DNA of 64,000 bases from assembly GCF_003688415.1 (NCBI RefSeq), contig NZ_REFJ01000001.1, positions 1-64,000 on the forward strand, in the 5' to 3' direction. The position numbers and the translations under genes were made by a program. Below, in pieces: positions 1 through 7,977 of this stretch. The DNA is from Umboniibacter marinipuniceus. Lineage in GTDB: Bacteria > Pseudomonadota > Gammaproteobacteria > Pseudomonadales > DSM-25080. The notes under the pieces are model-generated. The model was given only the letters and a program-made list of their open reading frames with translations, had not been told where the DNA came from and ran no database searches. Each line of letters begins with the position of its first letter. Position 1 is the stretch's first letter.

Positions 1-85
1 CTTTCTTTCGAATTAACGAGTAACTTGTTTCGATAATCTTTGTTGCGACTATCTCTACAAGTACCCACACGTATTGTCTGATTGA

Positions 86-116
86 TTGTTAAAGAACGTT
101 GCTTCTCAGTGGAAGC
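86..116 (-). promoter_or_regulatory. rrn antitermination site: boxB-like hairpin and boxA
   Basis: On the minus strand CGTTCTTTAACAA (86-98) differs from the E. coli rrn boxA (TGCTCTTTAACAA) at only two positions. Immediately upstream lies a 5-bp hairpin with a 6-nt loop (GCTTC/GAAGC, 101-116), in the boxB position. NusB/S10 binding to boxA is established for rrn leaders; its use here is inferred from sequence. Confidence 0.8.
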
Positions 117-124
117 GGATGCGC

Positions 125-152
125 ATTCTACACACATCTCAGCGTTTGTAAA
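125..152 (-). promoter_or_regulatory. rrn promoter P2
   Basis: On the minus strand, TTTACA (147-152), a 16-bp spacer and TAGAAT (125-130) are followed by the GC-rich discriminator GCGCATC. It lies about 113 bp downstream of P1 and has an A/T-rich upstream flank. The near-identical -35, spacer length and discriminator of the two promoters support a tandem rRNA pair. Confidence 0.75.
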
Positions 153-237
153 CCGTTGATTTGAAATGTTTTTTCAAACTTCCAAACCCGCGCATCAAAC
201 CGCCTTGATCACTCGCTGCTGCGTTGTGATGGTGCGC

Positions 238-265
238 ATTATAGGGCGCTCCAACTCAATGTAAA
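238..265 (-). promoter_or_regulatory. rrn promoter P1
   Basis: On the minus strand, TTTACA (260-265) and a perfect TATAAT (238-243) are separated by 16 bp. The -10 is followed by a GC-rich discriminator (GCGCACC), typical of stringently controlled rRNA promoters. An A/T-rich tract with six consecutive A residues lies just upstream of the -35 and resembles an UP element. Confidence 0.8.
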
Positions 266-407
266 GGTGATTTTTTAAGGCGCTTCGCCTAAGTGAAATT
301 ACACGCGATACTGCAGCTCTTAGCCAAGACTTCTGACTAGCGACGGGTCACCCCCGTCAAGCAAGGTGGCGGATAATAGGGAAACAGGCGGTTGCTGTCA
401 ACGCTTT

Positions 408-917
408 TTATAGGGTTTTTACCAACTCCTCGTGCGCGCTTAACGAGATGACCTTCAAGCCGCATTTTTTCAGTGATTCGACCAACAAGAAGCCATCGCT
501 GCGGCTGATGTTTCTCGCGATACTTACGCTTGGGCGACCAGTAATACTGAGCTCGAAACCAAGGCACTCAAAATCCCGTTTCGGGACGCTGACATAAATG
601 CACGTTTGCGCATCCATGGCGGTCGTCAGAATAGTTCGGCACCCCTTCCGATACTCGAGCTGGCGGATATCAACAATGAGGTGCTCTTCCAACCTCTGCA
701 CTTCGGCTACTTGCAATACAATATATAGCAGGGCCAGCGATGATAGCGACAGCATTACAGCTATGGGCCATAACCCCAACATTATAAAGGCTAGCGCAGC
801 TATTAGGGCGGCACCGCTCAGCCACCAGTTGTGTACGCGCAGTAGGCTATCGTCCAGTGACTGATTTGGAGTAATGAGAAGGTGACTGGCGGATTGCCTT
901 AGCAGTAGATTGATCAT
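408..917 (-). CDS. DUF2244 family integral membrane protein
   Basis: A 169-residue protein without known function. The N-terminal segment carries the 'PNQSL' motif seen near the start of DUF2244 proteins. Two hydrophobic stretches follow (about residues 33-50 and 53-70), separated by a short turn, and then a soluble C-terminal half of about 95 residues rich in beta-type sequence. That two-helix hairpin plus cytoplasmic domain is the DUF2244 layout. In other bacteria such genes often sit beside cytochrome oxidase genes; here it stands alone, upstream of an rRNA promoter and divergent from the next gene. GGAAG directly abuts the ATG, so the Shine-Dalgarno spacing is poor and the exact start is uncertain. 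Confidence 0.65.
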   Translation of the reverse strand: MINLLLRQSASHLLITPNQSLDDSLLRVHNWWLSGAALIAALAFIMLGLWPIAVMLSLSSLALLYIVLQVAEVQRLEEHLIVDIRQLEYRKGCRTILTTAMDAQTCIYVSVPKRDFECLGFELSITGRPSVSIARNISRSDGFLLVESLKKCGLKVISLSAHEELVKTL

Positions 918-1044
918 CTTCCAAGCTTAGTCAAGTTTTGAATTTGTTGAATACTATTTTGCGGTAGCTTATTCCCGCGCAATGGCTACCTTTTATGTAT
1001 ACTGTAGCCTGTAAGCTAGACGATCAGATATAAGGTGTAGAGAA

Positions 1045-1524
1045 GTGAGTGAGCCCGCTATAGAAGTTATTGATATTATTGCTGGCTATCAGCCAGACGG
1101 CGAAGCCGTTCTTGAAAAGCTCAGTTGCGTTCGCGTGAAGGACGGTTACGCGCTTGCCGAAGCACCGTTATTTGCCGCTGCCGCTCGGCTTGATGTGATT
1201 CAACTCGTAGACGATCGCGGCGACTACAAGGTGCTTACTCGCAGTGGCAACCTAACCATACGCTTCGTTAGCAAGCACGTCATAGCAAGTGTACTCGATG
1301 AGTACCAAGTTGAGTTTGAAAAGCTCGGCGCTGAGATTAGCAATATCAGTGAGCGCTTCTTCTCCATTACTGCGCACGTTAGCATTGGCTTTAATACTAT
1401 CGAGCGGATTCTTGCGGAAGCATTGAAGTCCTTTCCCGAATCAGCATGGGCTTACACCAATGTGTTTGATAGTGATTCGGGCGAGCCATTGCATTGGTGG
1501 TCTTCGATGCTCAAAGAACAATAA
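1045..1524 (+). CDS. DUF4265-like hypothetical protein
   Basis: A 159-residue soluble protein starting at GTG, with AAGG about 9 nt upstream. I see no signal peptide or membrane segment. A middle stretch (residues about 40-75) resembles the DUF4265 pattern, in which a small beta domain ends in a 'SGxxTIR' motif (here RSGNLTIRFV). A ferredoxin-like alpha/beta half with a long helix (about 84-100) follows. No function is known for this family. It is 17 bp upstream of the barrel gene at 1542 on the same strand, so the two are probably cotranscribed. An alternative is an unrelated lineage-specific protein; the family assignment is moderate at best. Confidence 0.45.
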   Translation: MSEPAIEVIDIIAGYQPDGEAVLEKLSCVRVKDGYALAEAPLFAAAARLDVIQLVDDRGDYKVLTRSGNLTIRFVSKHVIASVLDEYQVEFEKLGAEISNISERFFSITAHVSIGFNTIERILAEALKSFPESAWAYTNVFDSDSGEPLHWWSSMLKEQ

Positions 1525-1541
1525 TCTCGGGAGGCTATTTG

Positions 1542-2360
1542 ATGCTACGAACGTTATTAGGCACCATCGGACTAAGCTTATGCTTACCAGCCCTGGGAAA
1601 TACCTTTATCCACCCAATGATGGAGCGTTCAAATAGCCTATCCTTCGGGGCATTCTATCAGGCTGCGGACGTGGGCATTGAGAGCTCGGCAAGCTTAGGC
1701 CGCTCGGTGGGCCTAAACCTTGAAAAGTTGGGAGTTGATACGAGTGACACCTCAGCAGGTTTCAATTATCGCCGTAGACTTAGCCAGCGCTTTAGCGTTG
1801 ACATCAGCTACAGTGATTATCGTAGCCAAGGCGAGCGCGTTCTGGACGCACAGGTTGACTACGAGGGTACAATCTATGAAGTAGGCGCGCTCCTTCGCAC
1901 CGAATTTAACACCCAAACTATCGCGACTCGGCTAACCTATGATTACTATCAGACCCCAACCACTGCGCTCGGAATTGGCTTTGGTGTCCACGCTATGGAG
2001 CTGCAGGCTACGTTATCGGGTGAAGGTCGTATAGATGGGGACCTTGTTGCAACCCCTCGGGTGGCTTCGGATAAGTTATTTGCACCGCTGCCTAACTTTG
2101 TTTTCACGGCGCGGCATGCTTTTGACGACCGACTACTGTTGAATTTATCGGCGGGCTGGCTGTCATTTAATATTGATGACTACGAAGGTCGTGTTCTTCT
2201 TGTTGAGGCATCTTTAGGTTATCGCTTAACGGAGTCTGCTTCGGTAGCGGTGGCCTATCACCTGAACGATATAGATGTGAGCCACTATGGTGATGCGCTC
2301 GCTTCAAATTACAACATGGTTCAAGGCGGCCCCCTACTCATGATAAAGTGGGCCTTCTAA
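1542..2360 (+). CDS. Predicted outer-membrane beta-barrel protein
   Basis: A 272-residue protein. I chose the ATG at 1542 because GGGAGG lies 7 nt upstream (1529-1534) and because it gives a classic signal peptide (MLRTLLGTIGLSLCLPALG). Starts further upstream in this frame would lie inside the preceding gene. The mature part alternates hydrophobic and polar residues in strands of about 10 residues (for example RRLSQRFSVDISYSDY) and ends in an aromatic residue (WAF), as substrates of the BAM assembly machine do. Residues 40-75, with 'SASLGRSVGLNLEKLGV', may form a plug or first strands. I do not recognise a family or a substrate. Confidence 0.6.
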   Translation: MLRTLLGTIGLSLCLPALGNTFIHPMMERSNSLSFGAFYQAADVGIESSASLGRSVGLNLEKLGVDTSDTSAGFNYRRRLSQRFSVDISYSDYRSQGERVLDAQVDYEGTIYEVGALLRTEFNTQTIATRLTYDYYQTPTTALGIGFGVHAMELQATLSGEGRIDGDLVATPRVASDKLFAPLPNFVFTARHAFDDRLLLNLSAGWLSFNIDDYEGRVLLVEASLGYRLTESASVAVAYHLNDIDVSHYGDALASNYNMVQGGPLLMIKWAF

Positions 2361-2374
2361 ACTAAGGGGCTACC

Positions 2375-3148
2375 ATGCTGATTCTTATTTCTCCTGCCAA
2401 AACACTTGATTTTGAACAGGACACCTCACAGTTCCGCCACTCCAACACGCGTTTTGACACGCGCTCGGAACAACTCATAGAGGGCCTCCGGCTGCTCGAC
2501 GCAGAAAATATTGCCAAGCTCATGTCAGTAAGCGAATCCATCGCCCAGCTCAACTTTCAACGATTTCAAAATTGGCAGCCACCAAAGCTCGATGAATCTA
2601 GCAAGCAGGCAGTGTTCGCATTTCGCGGCGATGTCTATACGGGGTTAGACGCCGACAGCTTCTCAAGCGCAGACTTGGAGGTAGCGCAAAATAAGCTACG
2701 CATTCTCTCTGGACTCTACGGGCTTTTACGACCACTCGACAATATCCTGCCCTATCGCCTAGAAATGGGCACCAAGTTTGCAATGGAAGAACACAAAAAT
2801 CTCTACCAGTTCTGGGGAACCGATATTACCGAACAGCTTAATGCAGACTTAAAAGAATCGAATAACGATGTAGTCATCAATCTAGCTTCTAACGAGTACT
2901 TCAAGTCCGTCAAGACAAAGCTTGTCCACGCGACTATTGTGACGCCTGTATTCAAAGACACCAAGCACGGCAAAGAGAAAGTCATCAGCTTTTACGCCAA
3001 AAAAGCGCGAGGGCGAATGGCGAGGTGGTTGATCGATAATCCTGACTTCACCCTACAAGATTTGCGATCCTATGATTTGGACGGCTATGTATTTAGCCCT
3101 GATCAATCTTCCGCCGAGGCACCAACATTCGTTCGCGCCGAGCTCTGA
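2375..3148 (+). CDS. yaaA: Peroxide stress protein YaaA
   Basis: A 257-residue protein of the YaaA/DUF328 family. Diagnostic stretches are the N-terminal SPAKTLDF, a central LSGLYGLLRPLD, NLASNEYFKSV and the basic C-terminal FYAKKARGRMARW. In E. coli YaaA is induced by OxyR during hydrogen peroxide stress, lowers free intracellular iron and protects DNA; the fold binds DNA through its cationic groove. The ATG follows GGGG at 5 nt. An OxyR gene is present about 9 kb away, but I see no OxyR site that I could defend upstream. The 3' end overlaps the convergent phoR gene by 46 bp. Confidence 0.95.
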   Translation: MLILISPAKTLDFEQDTSQFRHSNTRFDTRSEQLIEGLRLLDAENIAKLMSVSESIAQLNFQRFQNWQPPKLDESSKQAVFAFRGDVYTGLDADSFSSADLEVAQNKLRILSGLYGLLRPLDNILPYRLEMGTKFAMEEHKNLYQFWGTDITEQLNADLKESNNDVVINLASNEYFKSVKTKLVHATIVTPVFKDTKHGKEKVISFYAKKARGRMARWLIDNPDFTLQDLRSYDLDGYVFSPDQSSAEAPTFVRAEL

Positions 3149-4455
3149 TCTACAGTCTCGATGGAGTCCTTGAGACGAGGGAAGATTGCCCTAAATGTGC
3201 TGCCCTTCCCTGGCCAACTTAGGATTTTCATTTCAGCCTGATGCCGAAGTAGAACGTGTTTGGTGATCGCAAGACCTAGACCCGTTCCACCAATTTTGCG
3301 ATTCCTTGAGCTGTCTGCGCGATAGAACCGCTCTGTTAGCCGAGGTATATGCTTTGGCTCAATACCAACACCTTCATCCTTCACGCTAAATGAAAGCTTA
3401 TCGCCCTTGGCGCGAAGCCGAAAGCGAATAGCACCGCCTTCCGGTGAATATTTGACGGCATTGAAGGCAATATTACTCAGCGCTGAATAGAGTTCGGTCT
3501 CAACACCTAATACCCGATGTCCATCCTCAATTTCGTCAAGGAACTCGTGTCGCTCTGCCGATAGCATTTGCGCTGCAGTCATCACCCTGCGAGCCAGAGC
3601 CGACAGGTCAACCAAGGCTGTGGTCTTTAACGTATCCGACTCATCAAGGCGAGATAGTAGCATTAAGTCTTCCACTGTCTCGTTCATTCGCTCAACCTGC
3701 ATGGACATTTGCCCTAAGCCTTTAGCGACGTTTGGCGGAAGCATTTCACTGATACCTTCAAAGGTCTCGAAGTAACCCTTAAGAACGGTAAGAGGCGTGC
3801 GCAGTTCATGCGACACGTTTGCCACAAAATCTTTACGCATCTGTTCAAGCTGGGTGACATGCGTGACATCTCGCAACACAATAAGACGTTCATTTCCACC
3901 GTACTGAGTGACTTGGAGCTGCAGTACTCGAGTACTCTCGGCGGTAAGCTGCAGTTGAAACGGCCGAGAATAGTCTTTGGCATCAAGATAGGCTAGAAAC
4001 GTGGGGTCGCGTACAAAGTTGGTAATTGCCTGGCCCGAATCGGTGCCAGCTTCCAGTTTGAGCATTTCTCCGGCCGCCGCGTTCCACCACTGTAAGCTAT
4101 CACCCTCAGCGATTACCACAACACCATCAGCCAGTGCAGAAGTACTTTTTTCAACTCTACTTAACTGCTGCTGCAGTCTGCGTTTCGTTTTACGGTGTCG
4201 GACTCGGATAAAATGTATTGCTTCAGCAACATCAACGAGAACTTGGTTGGCCTCAGGAAGCGTTGAGCTCTTTCCCTCAAGCCAGCGATAGAATTCCTGT
4301 GCTTCACGGAATAGAAGAAAGAAGTATGCCACGTTGCCAACCACTAACCCCGCTAAGGGTTGGCCGACAATTATGCCGGCCAATAGGCATAGCCCTATAA
4401 TTATTACTGCGCGTCTGAGCTCAGCAATCAATCCTCGGTAGCGTGTGGTTTGCAC
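3103..4455 (-). CDS. phoR: Phosphate regulon sensor histidine kinase PhoR
   Basis: A 450-residue membrane sensor kinase. Two hydrophobic segments near the N-terminus (about residues 15-30 and 33-50) form a membrane hairpin with almost no periplasmic loop, as in PhoR, which reads phosphate through PstSCAB and PhoU rather than directly. A PAS-type domain spans about 100-200. The H-box is VSHELRTPL with the phospho-acceptor His216. The N box is around Asn332, the G1 box DEGVGI at 360-365, and the G2 box GGTGLGLAI at 389-397. The start is GTG, 3 nt after the phoB stop, so translation is probably coupled. The C-terminal tail overlaps yaaA by 46 bp on the other strand. Confidence 0.97.
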   Translation of the reverse strand: MQTTRYRGLIAELRRAVIIIGLCLLAGIIVGQPLAGLVVGNVAYFFLLFREAQEFYRWLEGKSSTLPEANQVLVDVAEAIHFIRVRHRKTKRRLQQQLSRVEKSTSALADGVVVIAEGDSLQWWNAAAGEMLKLEAGTDSGQAITNFVRDPTFLAYLDAKDYSRPFQLQLTAESTRVLQLQVTQYGGNERLIVLRDVTHVTQLEQMRKDFVANVSHELRTPLTVLKGYFETFEGISEMLPPNVAKGLGQMSMQVERMNETVEDLMLLSRLDESDTLKTTALVDLSALARRVMTAAQMLSAERHEFLDEIEDGHRVLGVETELYSALSNIAFNAVKYSPEGGAIRFRLRAKGDKLSFSVKDEGVGIEPKHIPRLTERFYRADSSRNRKIGGTGLGLAITKHVLLRHQAEMKILSWPGKGSTFRAIFPRLKDSIETVDQSSARTNVGASAED

Positions 4456-4458
4456 TCG

Positions 4459-5166
4459 TTACTCCGCTGTTAGCTTTGAATTAAACAGATAGCCGCTGCC
4501 GCGGACGGTTTCAATAAGGTCTTCATGCCCATTTACGCTTAAGGCCTTGCGAAGACGTCTAATATGAACATCTACAGTTCGTTCTTCAACATACACATTC
4601 GCTCCCCAGACTTTATCAAGTAATTGCTCTCGGCTATGTACTCGATCCTGATGAGTCGCAAAATAATACAGCAAGCGATATTCGATTGGGCCCAGCTTGA
4701 GCGTTTGCTCGCCTATTTTAACTCGCTGGCTAGCCGGCTCAATCACTAAATCCGCGACGACAATATTGCGCTCAACATCTAACTTTCCAGCTCGACGAAG
4801 CGTAGATTTAATGCGAGCGATCAGTTCGCGAGGCGAAAATGGCTTAGTAATATAATCATCTGCACCCGATTCGAGGCCGCTAATCTTGTTATCTTCTTCG
4901 GCTTTGGCTGTGAGTAGAATAACAGGCATTTCGCTCAGCGTTCCATCTCGGCGCAGCCGACGTGTTAACTCAATACCGGTCATTTCAGGCATCATCCAGT
5001 CTACTAATGCCAGATCTGGTTTCTCATCTACAATTAAAGCGAGCGCATCGCTACCATTCTCAGCCTGGACACAACCAAATCCGGAAAGCTCAAGCGACAT
5101 GGCAACCATATCGCGAATTGCGGCTTCATCGTCAACTATTAGCACCTTTAGTTTGTTCAAGACCAT
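4459..5166 (-). CDS. phoB: Phosphate regulon response regulator PhoB
   Basis: A 235-residue OmpR/PhoB-type regulator. The receiver domain has the acidic pair Asp12-Asp13, phospho-acceptor Asp56 in VDWMMP, Thr86 and Lys108. The C-terminal half is a winged-helix domain ending in VRGSGYLF. Phosphorylated by PhoR, PhoB activates genes with Pho boxes. The ATG at 5166 is only 1 nt from the AGGAG ribosome site; TTG at codon 3 (5160) would be 7 nt away and is a reasonable alternative start giving MNKLKVLIVDDE. A Pho box lies 48 bp upstream of the ATG, so the gene is likely autoregulated. It shares direction with ubiC-ubiA, as in Pseudomonas. Confidence 0.97.
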   Translation of the reverse strand: MVLNKLKVLIVDDEAAIRDMVAMSLELSGFGCVQAENGSDALALIVDEKPDLALVDWMMPEMTGIELTRRLRRDGTLSEMPVILLTAKAEEDNKISGLESGADDYITKPFSPRELIARIKSTLRRAGKLDVERNIVVADLVIEPASQRVKIGEQTLKLGPIEYRLLYYFATHQDRVHSREQLLDKVWGANVYVEERTVDVHIRRLRKALSVNGHEDLIETVRGSGYLFNSKLTAE

Positions 5167-5213
5167 TCTCCTAGTGTCGTTGTTCAGTCATCCTTGAGGA
5201 CATTGAACAACGC

Positions 5214-5235
5214 TAATGTGACAGTCGTATGACAA
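5214..5235 (-). promoter_or_regulatory. Pho box upstream of phoB
   Basis: On the minus strand TTGTCAT, the 4-nt linker ACGA and CTGTCAC form two 7-nt half-sites with 11-nt periodicity, followed by ATTA. This is very close to the consensus CTGTCAT-(A/T-rich)4-CTGTCAT. It lies between the ubiA stop and phoB and predicts PhoB autoregulation. Ten nt after the second half-site is TTCAAT, a weak -10. Confidence 0.85.
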
Positions 5236-5243
5236 CATTTAAA

Positions 5244-6110
5244 CTATAGCCATTGCGCTAGCGCGATGCCGAGAAAAAGAGCTAGGCCAACCCATTGGTT
5301 ATTCAGAAAGGCGGCAAAGGGCTTAGGATGCTGTTGGCGAATAAGCCACTGTTGATAGATGAAGAGGCCTGCCGTGATGACTACCGCGACGAAGAAAAAG
5401 GCGCCGAGCTCAAAACGCTGCCCAAGTAGTAACAGCATCGCGACCATCACAACTTGCATCATTAAGATAATCCCTGGAGCTAAAGGTCCAAACAGTACAG
5501 CCGTTGATTTCACGCCAATCTTCAGATCATCCTCAAGATCTGCCATGGCATAAAAGGTGTCATAGATAACGGCCCAAAGCACCACAACCGCATAGAGCAA
5601 CCATGCCTCCGAAGGAACCGTGTTCAACTCTGCTGCGAAAGCCATCGGTACCGCCCACGCAAAAGCAGCGCCCAAGACAACTTGCGGGAGGTGAGTGTAG
5701 CGCTTCATAAAAGGGTACACCGAGGCCAATAGTAGCGCGCCAACAGATAACAGCACCGTGAGCTTATTCGTTAATAGCACTACCGCAAAGGCTAGGGCAA
5801 CTAGCATAGCGAACAGTTTTAAGGCCTTCTGCGAAGTAATCGAGCCGCTGGCTAACGGTCGCTGCGCCGTCCTAGTCACATGAGCATCAACGTTTCTATC
5901 TGCATAGTCATTAATAACGCAACCAGCTGAACGCATCAGAAAGACACCTAGCGTGAAGATAACAAGGTTTTGCCAGCTGGGGGCTCCATCGGCGGCAAGA
6001 AACAACGCCATGTAGGTTGGCCATAATAGCAACAAGGTGCCAACGGGGCGATCTACTCGCATTAACTGGTAATAAGGTAAGTAGTTAGCCGGAACAAAGC
6101 GTTTAAGCAT
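5244..6110 (-). CDS. ubiA: 4-hydroxybenzoate octaprenyltransferase UbiA
   Basis: A 288-residue inner-membrane prenyltransferase that attaches the polyprenyl tail to 4-hydroxybenzoate, the second step of ubiquinone synthesis. The first Asp-rich motif is NDYADRNVD (Asn67 to Asp75) and the second is DLEDD in the YAMADLEDDLKIG stretch. Both bind Mg-pyrophosphate. About eight or nine hydrophobic helices are visible and the length fits the family (E. coli 290). It overlaps the end of ubiC by 8 bp, so the two are translationally coupled. The product of UbiC is the substrate of UbiA. Confidence 0.97.
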   Translation of the reverse strand: MLKRFVPANYLPYYQLMRVDRPVGTLLLLWPTYMALFLAADGAPSWQNLVIFTLGVFLMRSAGCVINDYADRNVDAHVTRTAQRPLASGSITSQKALKLFAMLVALAFAVVLLTNKLTVLLSVGALLLASVYPFMKRYTHLPQVVLGAAFAWAVPMAFAAELNTVPSEAWLLYAVVVLWAVIYDTFYAMADLEDDLKIGVKSTAVLFGPLAPGIILMMQVVMVAMLLLLGQRFELGAFFFVAVVITAGLFIYQQWLIRQQHPKPFAAFLNNQWVGLALFLGIALAQWL

Positions 6111-6615
6111 CTAATAACTCCACGAAACTGGGCAAAAAATATTCTGCCACGAGTATCTGTCTATTGGCATAGCTAAATAGCGAGCGACGGCCCCAATGCC
6201 GAGTTTCAAACTGGTGTGCTGCTAACTGCGCCGTTTGAATTTCAATTGCACCGCGCTGTACGTGCGGATTCGCAAATAACCAGTGCCCTAGCGGCTGCTC
6301 GCCTAACTCCGCAATAAACTCGAAACTATCTTTTAGCGCTGAATCTGGAATCACCGTTCGGGCAAATACCAGCGGCGTGGTTGTGCTCGACAAGAGCACT
6401 TCTCGAACCAACGCACCTTGCCCCTTAGGGATTCCCAATAACTCCGCCTCTTCATCCGTTACTTTTATCCAATCTTGGCGCAGTACCGAAACTCGGATGT
6501 CATGCCCGCACCAGTTGGAGAGCTGCTCAGTAAGGGAGCCACGCCCACATAACCACCTACCAATGGATGGCGGTAGTTGTGAGGAAATATTGTCAGCGGG
6601 TTGCCACATGATCAC
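6103..6615 (-). CDS. ubiC: Chorismate--pyruvate lyase UbiC
   Basis: A 170-residue protein that removes pyruvate from chorismate to give 4-hydroxybenzoate, the first committed step of ubiquinone synthesis. Family features are the SLTEQL start region, an Arg in the VREVLL strand, FARTVIP, a central GEQPLGHWLF stretch and a C-terminal LVAEYFLPSF with the product-site Glu. Two starts are possible, GTG at 6615 or ATG at 6609; neither has a strong ribosome site. Gene order ubiC-ubiA-phoB-phoR is that of Pseudomonas. Confidence 0.92.
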   Translation of the reverse strand: MIMWQPADNISSQLPPSIGRWLCGRGSLTEQLSNWCGHDIRVSVLRQDWIKVTDEEAELLGIPKGQGALVREVLLSSTTTPLVFARTVIPDSALKDSFEFIAELGEQPLGHWLFANPHVQRGAIEIQTAQLAAHQFETRHWGRRSLFSYANRQILVAEYFLPSFVELLDA

Positions 6616-6742
6616 GCTAAGCCATGTTATGATTTGCAGCTATTCTAACGTTAAGTACTAGCGCTCAGCCACCAGATTTGTAATCAAGGCTAAATGCTTG
6701 ATGCCACCAAGTTTTTCGTTTTTATCGAGTTAAGGGACAACT

Positions 6743-7894
6743 ATGTCTAGCCACGACGCACCTCTCATCATCATTGGAACTGGCCTCGCCGGCTATAATT
6801 TAGCGCGCGAATGGCGTAAGTACGACCAATCAACACCGCTGTTAATGTTAACGCAGGACAGCGGTAGAAGTTATTCTAAGCCGATGCTTTCCACCGCTTT
6901 CAGCAAGAATAAAACTGCTGAAAGCTTGACCATGGCTGATGCGGGCAAGATGGCCGAACAATTGAAGGCGACAATCCACACTTTTGTTAGTGTCGACGCC
7001 ATTGACACTGAACAGCGAGTTATTCAGTTCGACGGTCAACAGCTGAACTATAGAGACTTAGTGATTGCCGCCGGCTCTGAAACCATCAATTTGCCCATTG
7101 AGAACTCTGCTGCAGAGAAAACTTTCGCCGTGAACGATCTGGAGCAATTTTCGGCCTTTCAGCTGGCTGCTGAATCAGCGCAGCGCATTCTCATCATCGG
7201 CGGCGGACTTATTGGCTGTGAGTACACCAATGACCTACTCTCAACTGGCGCTAAAATTAGTCTTGTTGAACTGCAGCCAACCCTGCTTAGCAACCTTTGC
7301 CATCAGTCAGTTGGCGACGCACTGGTCAGCCGATTCACTGAAGAAGGTGTCGACCTCCACCTTGGCTCTGCGGTCACCGCCATTCGAGCCAACAACAATG
7401 GCGTGATTGCCACCCTCAATGACGGATCCGAATTAACCGCAGACCTTGTTTTGAGCGCCGTCGGTGTCCGTGCGCGAACCGAACTAGCGCGCGGCGCCGG
7501 GCTGAAATGCCAGCGCGGTATCATCGTTGATCGCGAGTTACGCAGCTCCGCCGCCAATATCTATGCGCTGGGTGATTGCGCCGAAGTTGACGGACAGCTG
7601 CTTTATTACGTAATGCCGCTGATGCAGTGTGTCAGAGCGCTCGCCAAAACCCTCTCGGGAACGCCTACCGCGGTAAGCTACCCGGCAATGCCGGTGACCA
7701 TTAAGACCAGCTGCTTCCCCATTGTTAGCAACCCGCCCAGCTCAAGCGCCCACTGGGAAGTTGAGCAAACCGACGGCGGAATTAAGGCCTTGGCCTATGA
7801 CAAGACTAAGTCGCTTGTTGGTTTCAGTCTCGGTGGCAGCGCCATCGCGGATAAGGCTGCGCTGGCGAAGCAATTACCAAAGGTAATGGCTTGA
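6743..7894 (+). CDS. Rubredoxin--NAD(+) reductase (FAD-dependent)
   Basis: A 383-residue flavoprotein of the AlkT/RubB type, which passes electrons from NADH to rubredoxin. The FAD-binding GxGxxG is near the N-terminus (IIGTGLAGYNLA), the NAD-binding Rossmann motif is IIGGGLIGCEY (about 152-162), and the second FAD motif is YALGDCAEV (about 273-281). The C-terminal cap with 'VTIKTSCFP' resembles rubredoxin reductases more than nitrite reductase large subunits. AAGGGA lies 6 nt before the ATG. In Pseudomonas this gene follows two rubredoxin genes near ubiC; no CxxC-type rubredoxin frame exists in the 127 bp between ubiC and this gene. Other NAD(P)H-ferredoxin reductases of the same fold are an alternative. 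Confidence 0.8.
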   Translation: MSSHDAPLIIIGTGLAGYNLAREWRKYDQSTPLLMLTQDSGRSYSKPMLSTAFSKNKTAESLTMADAGKMAEQLKATIHTFVSVDAIDTEQRVIQFDGQQLNYRDLVIAAGSETINLPIENSAAEKTFAVNDLEQFSAFQLAAESAQRILIIGGGLIGCEYTNDLLSTGAKISLVELQPTLLSNLCHQSVGDALVSRFTEEGVDLHLGSAVTAIRANNNGVIATLNDGSELTADLVLSAVGVRARTELARGAGLKCQRGIIVDRELRSSAANIYALGDCAEVDGQLLYYVMPLMQCVRALAKTLSGTPTAVSYPAMPVTIKTSCFPIVSNPPSSSAHWEVEQTDGGIKALAYDKTKSLVGFSLGGSAIADKAALAKQLPKVMA

Positions 7895-7977
7895 TTTGAA
7901 TAGCGCTGCGTAGACAGGTAGCATCAGTTAACTACTAACCACTTTAGAGACAGTGGGCTTCGCCCAACGAGGATATA

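Larger units (their letters stand above)
1..300 (-). other. Promoter and leader region of an rRNA operon (16S lies beyond the left edge)
   Basis: There is no protein gene here. On the minus strand the segment reads as two tandem sigma-70 promoters, a short hairpin, a boxA element and a leader running off the left edge. This order (P1, P2, boxB-like hairpin, boxA) is that of gammaproteobacterial rrn operons. No 16S sequence is inside the window, so the rRNA gene itself is inferred. The stretch 300-407, between the promoters and the DUF2244 stop codon, holds only a 6-bp hairpin (GACGGG/CCCGTC, 342-358) and no reading frame I would support. Confidence 0.8.

Noticed and set aside
337-567. A 76-codon minus-strand frame near the left edge
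   Set aside because: It overlaps the DUF2244 gene in another frame and has a low-complexity, basic translation without domain features.
598-864. An 88-codon plus-strand frame opposite DUF2244
   Set aside because: Antisense to a gene with family features; the composition (Ser, Arg, Cys rich) is typical of a shadow frame.
7950-7966. Small hairpin GTGGGC-TTC-GCCCAA before the symporter gene
   Set aside because: Only 5-6 bp with no T-run, just upstream of the ribosome site; too weak to call an element.
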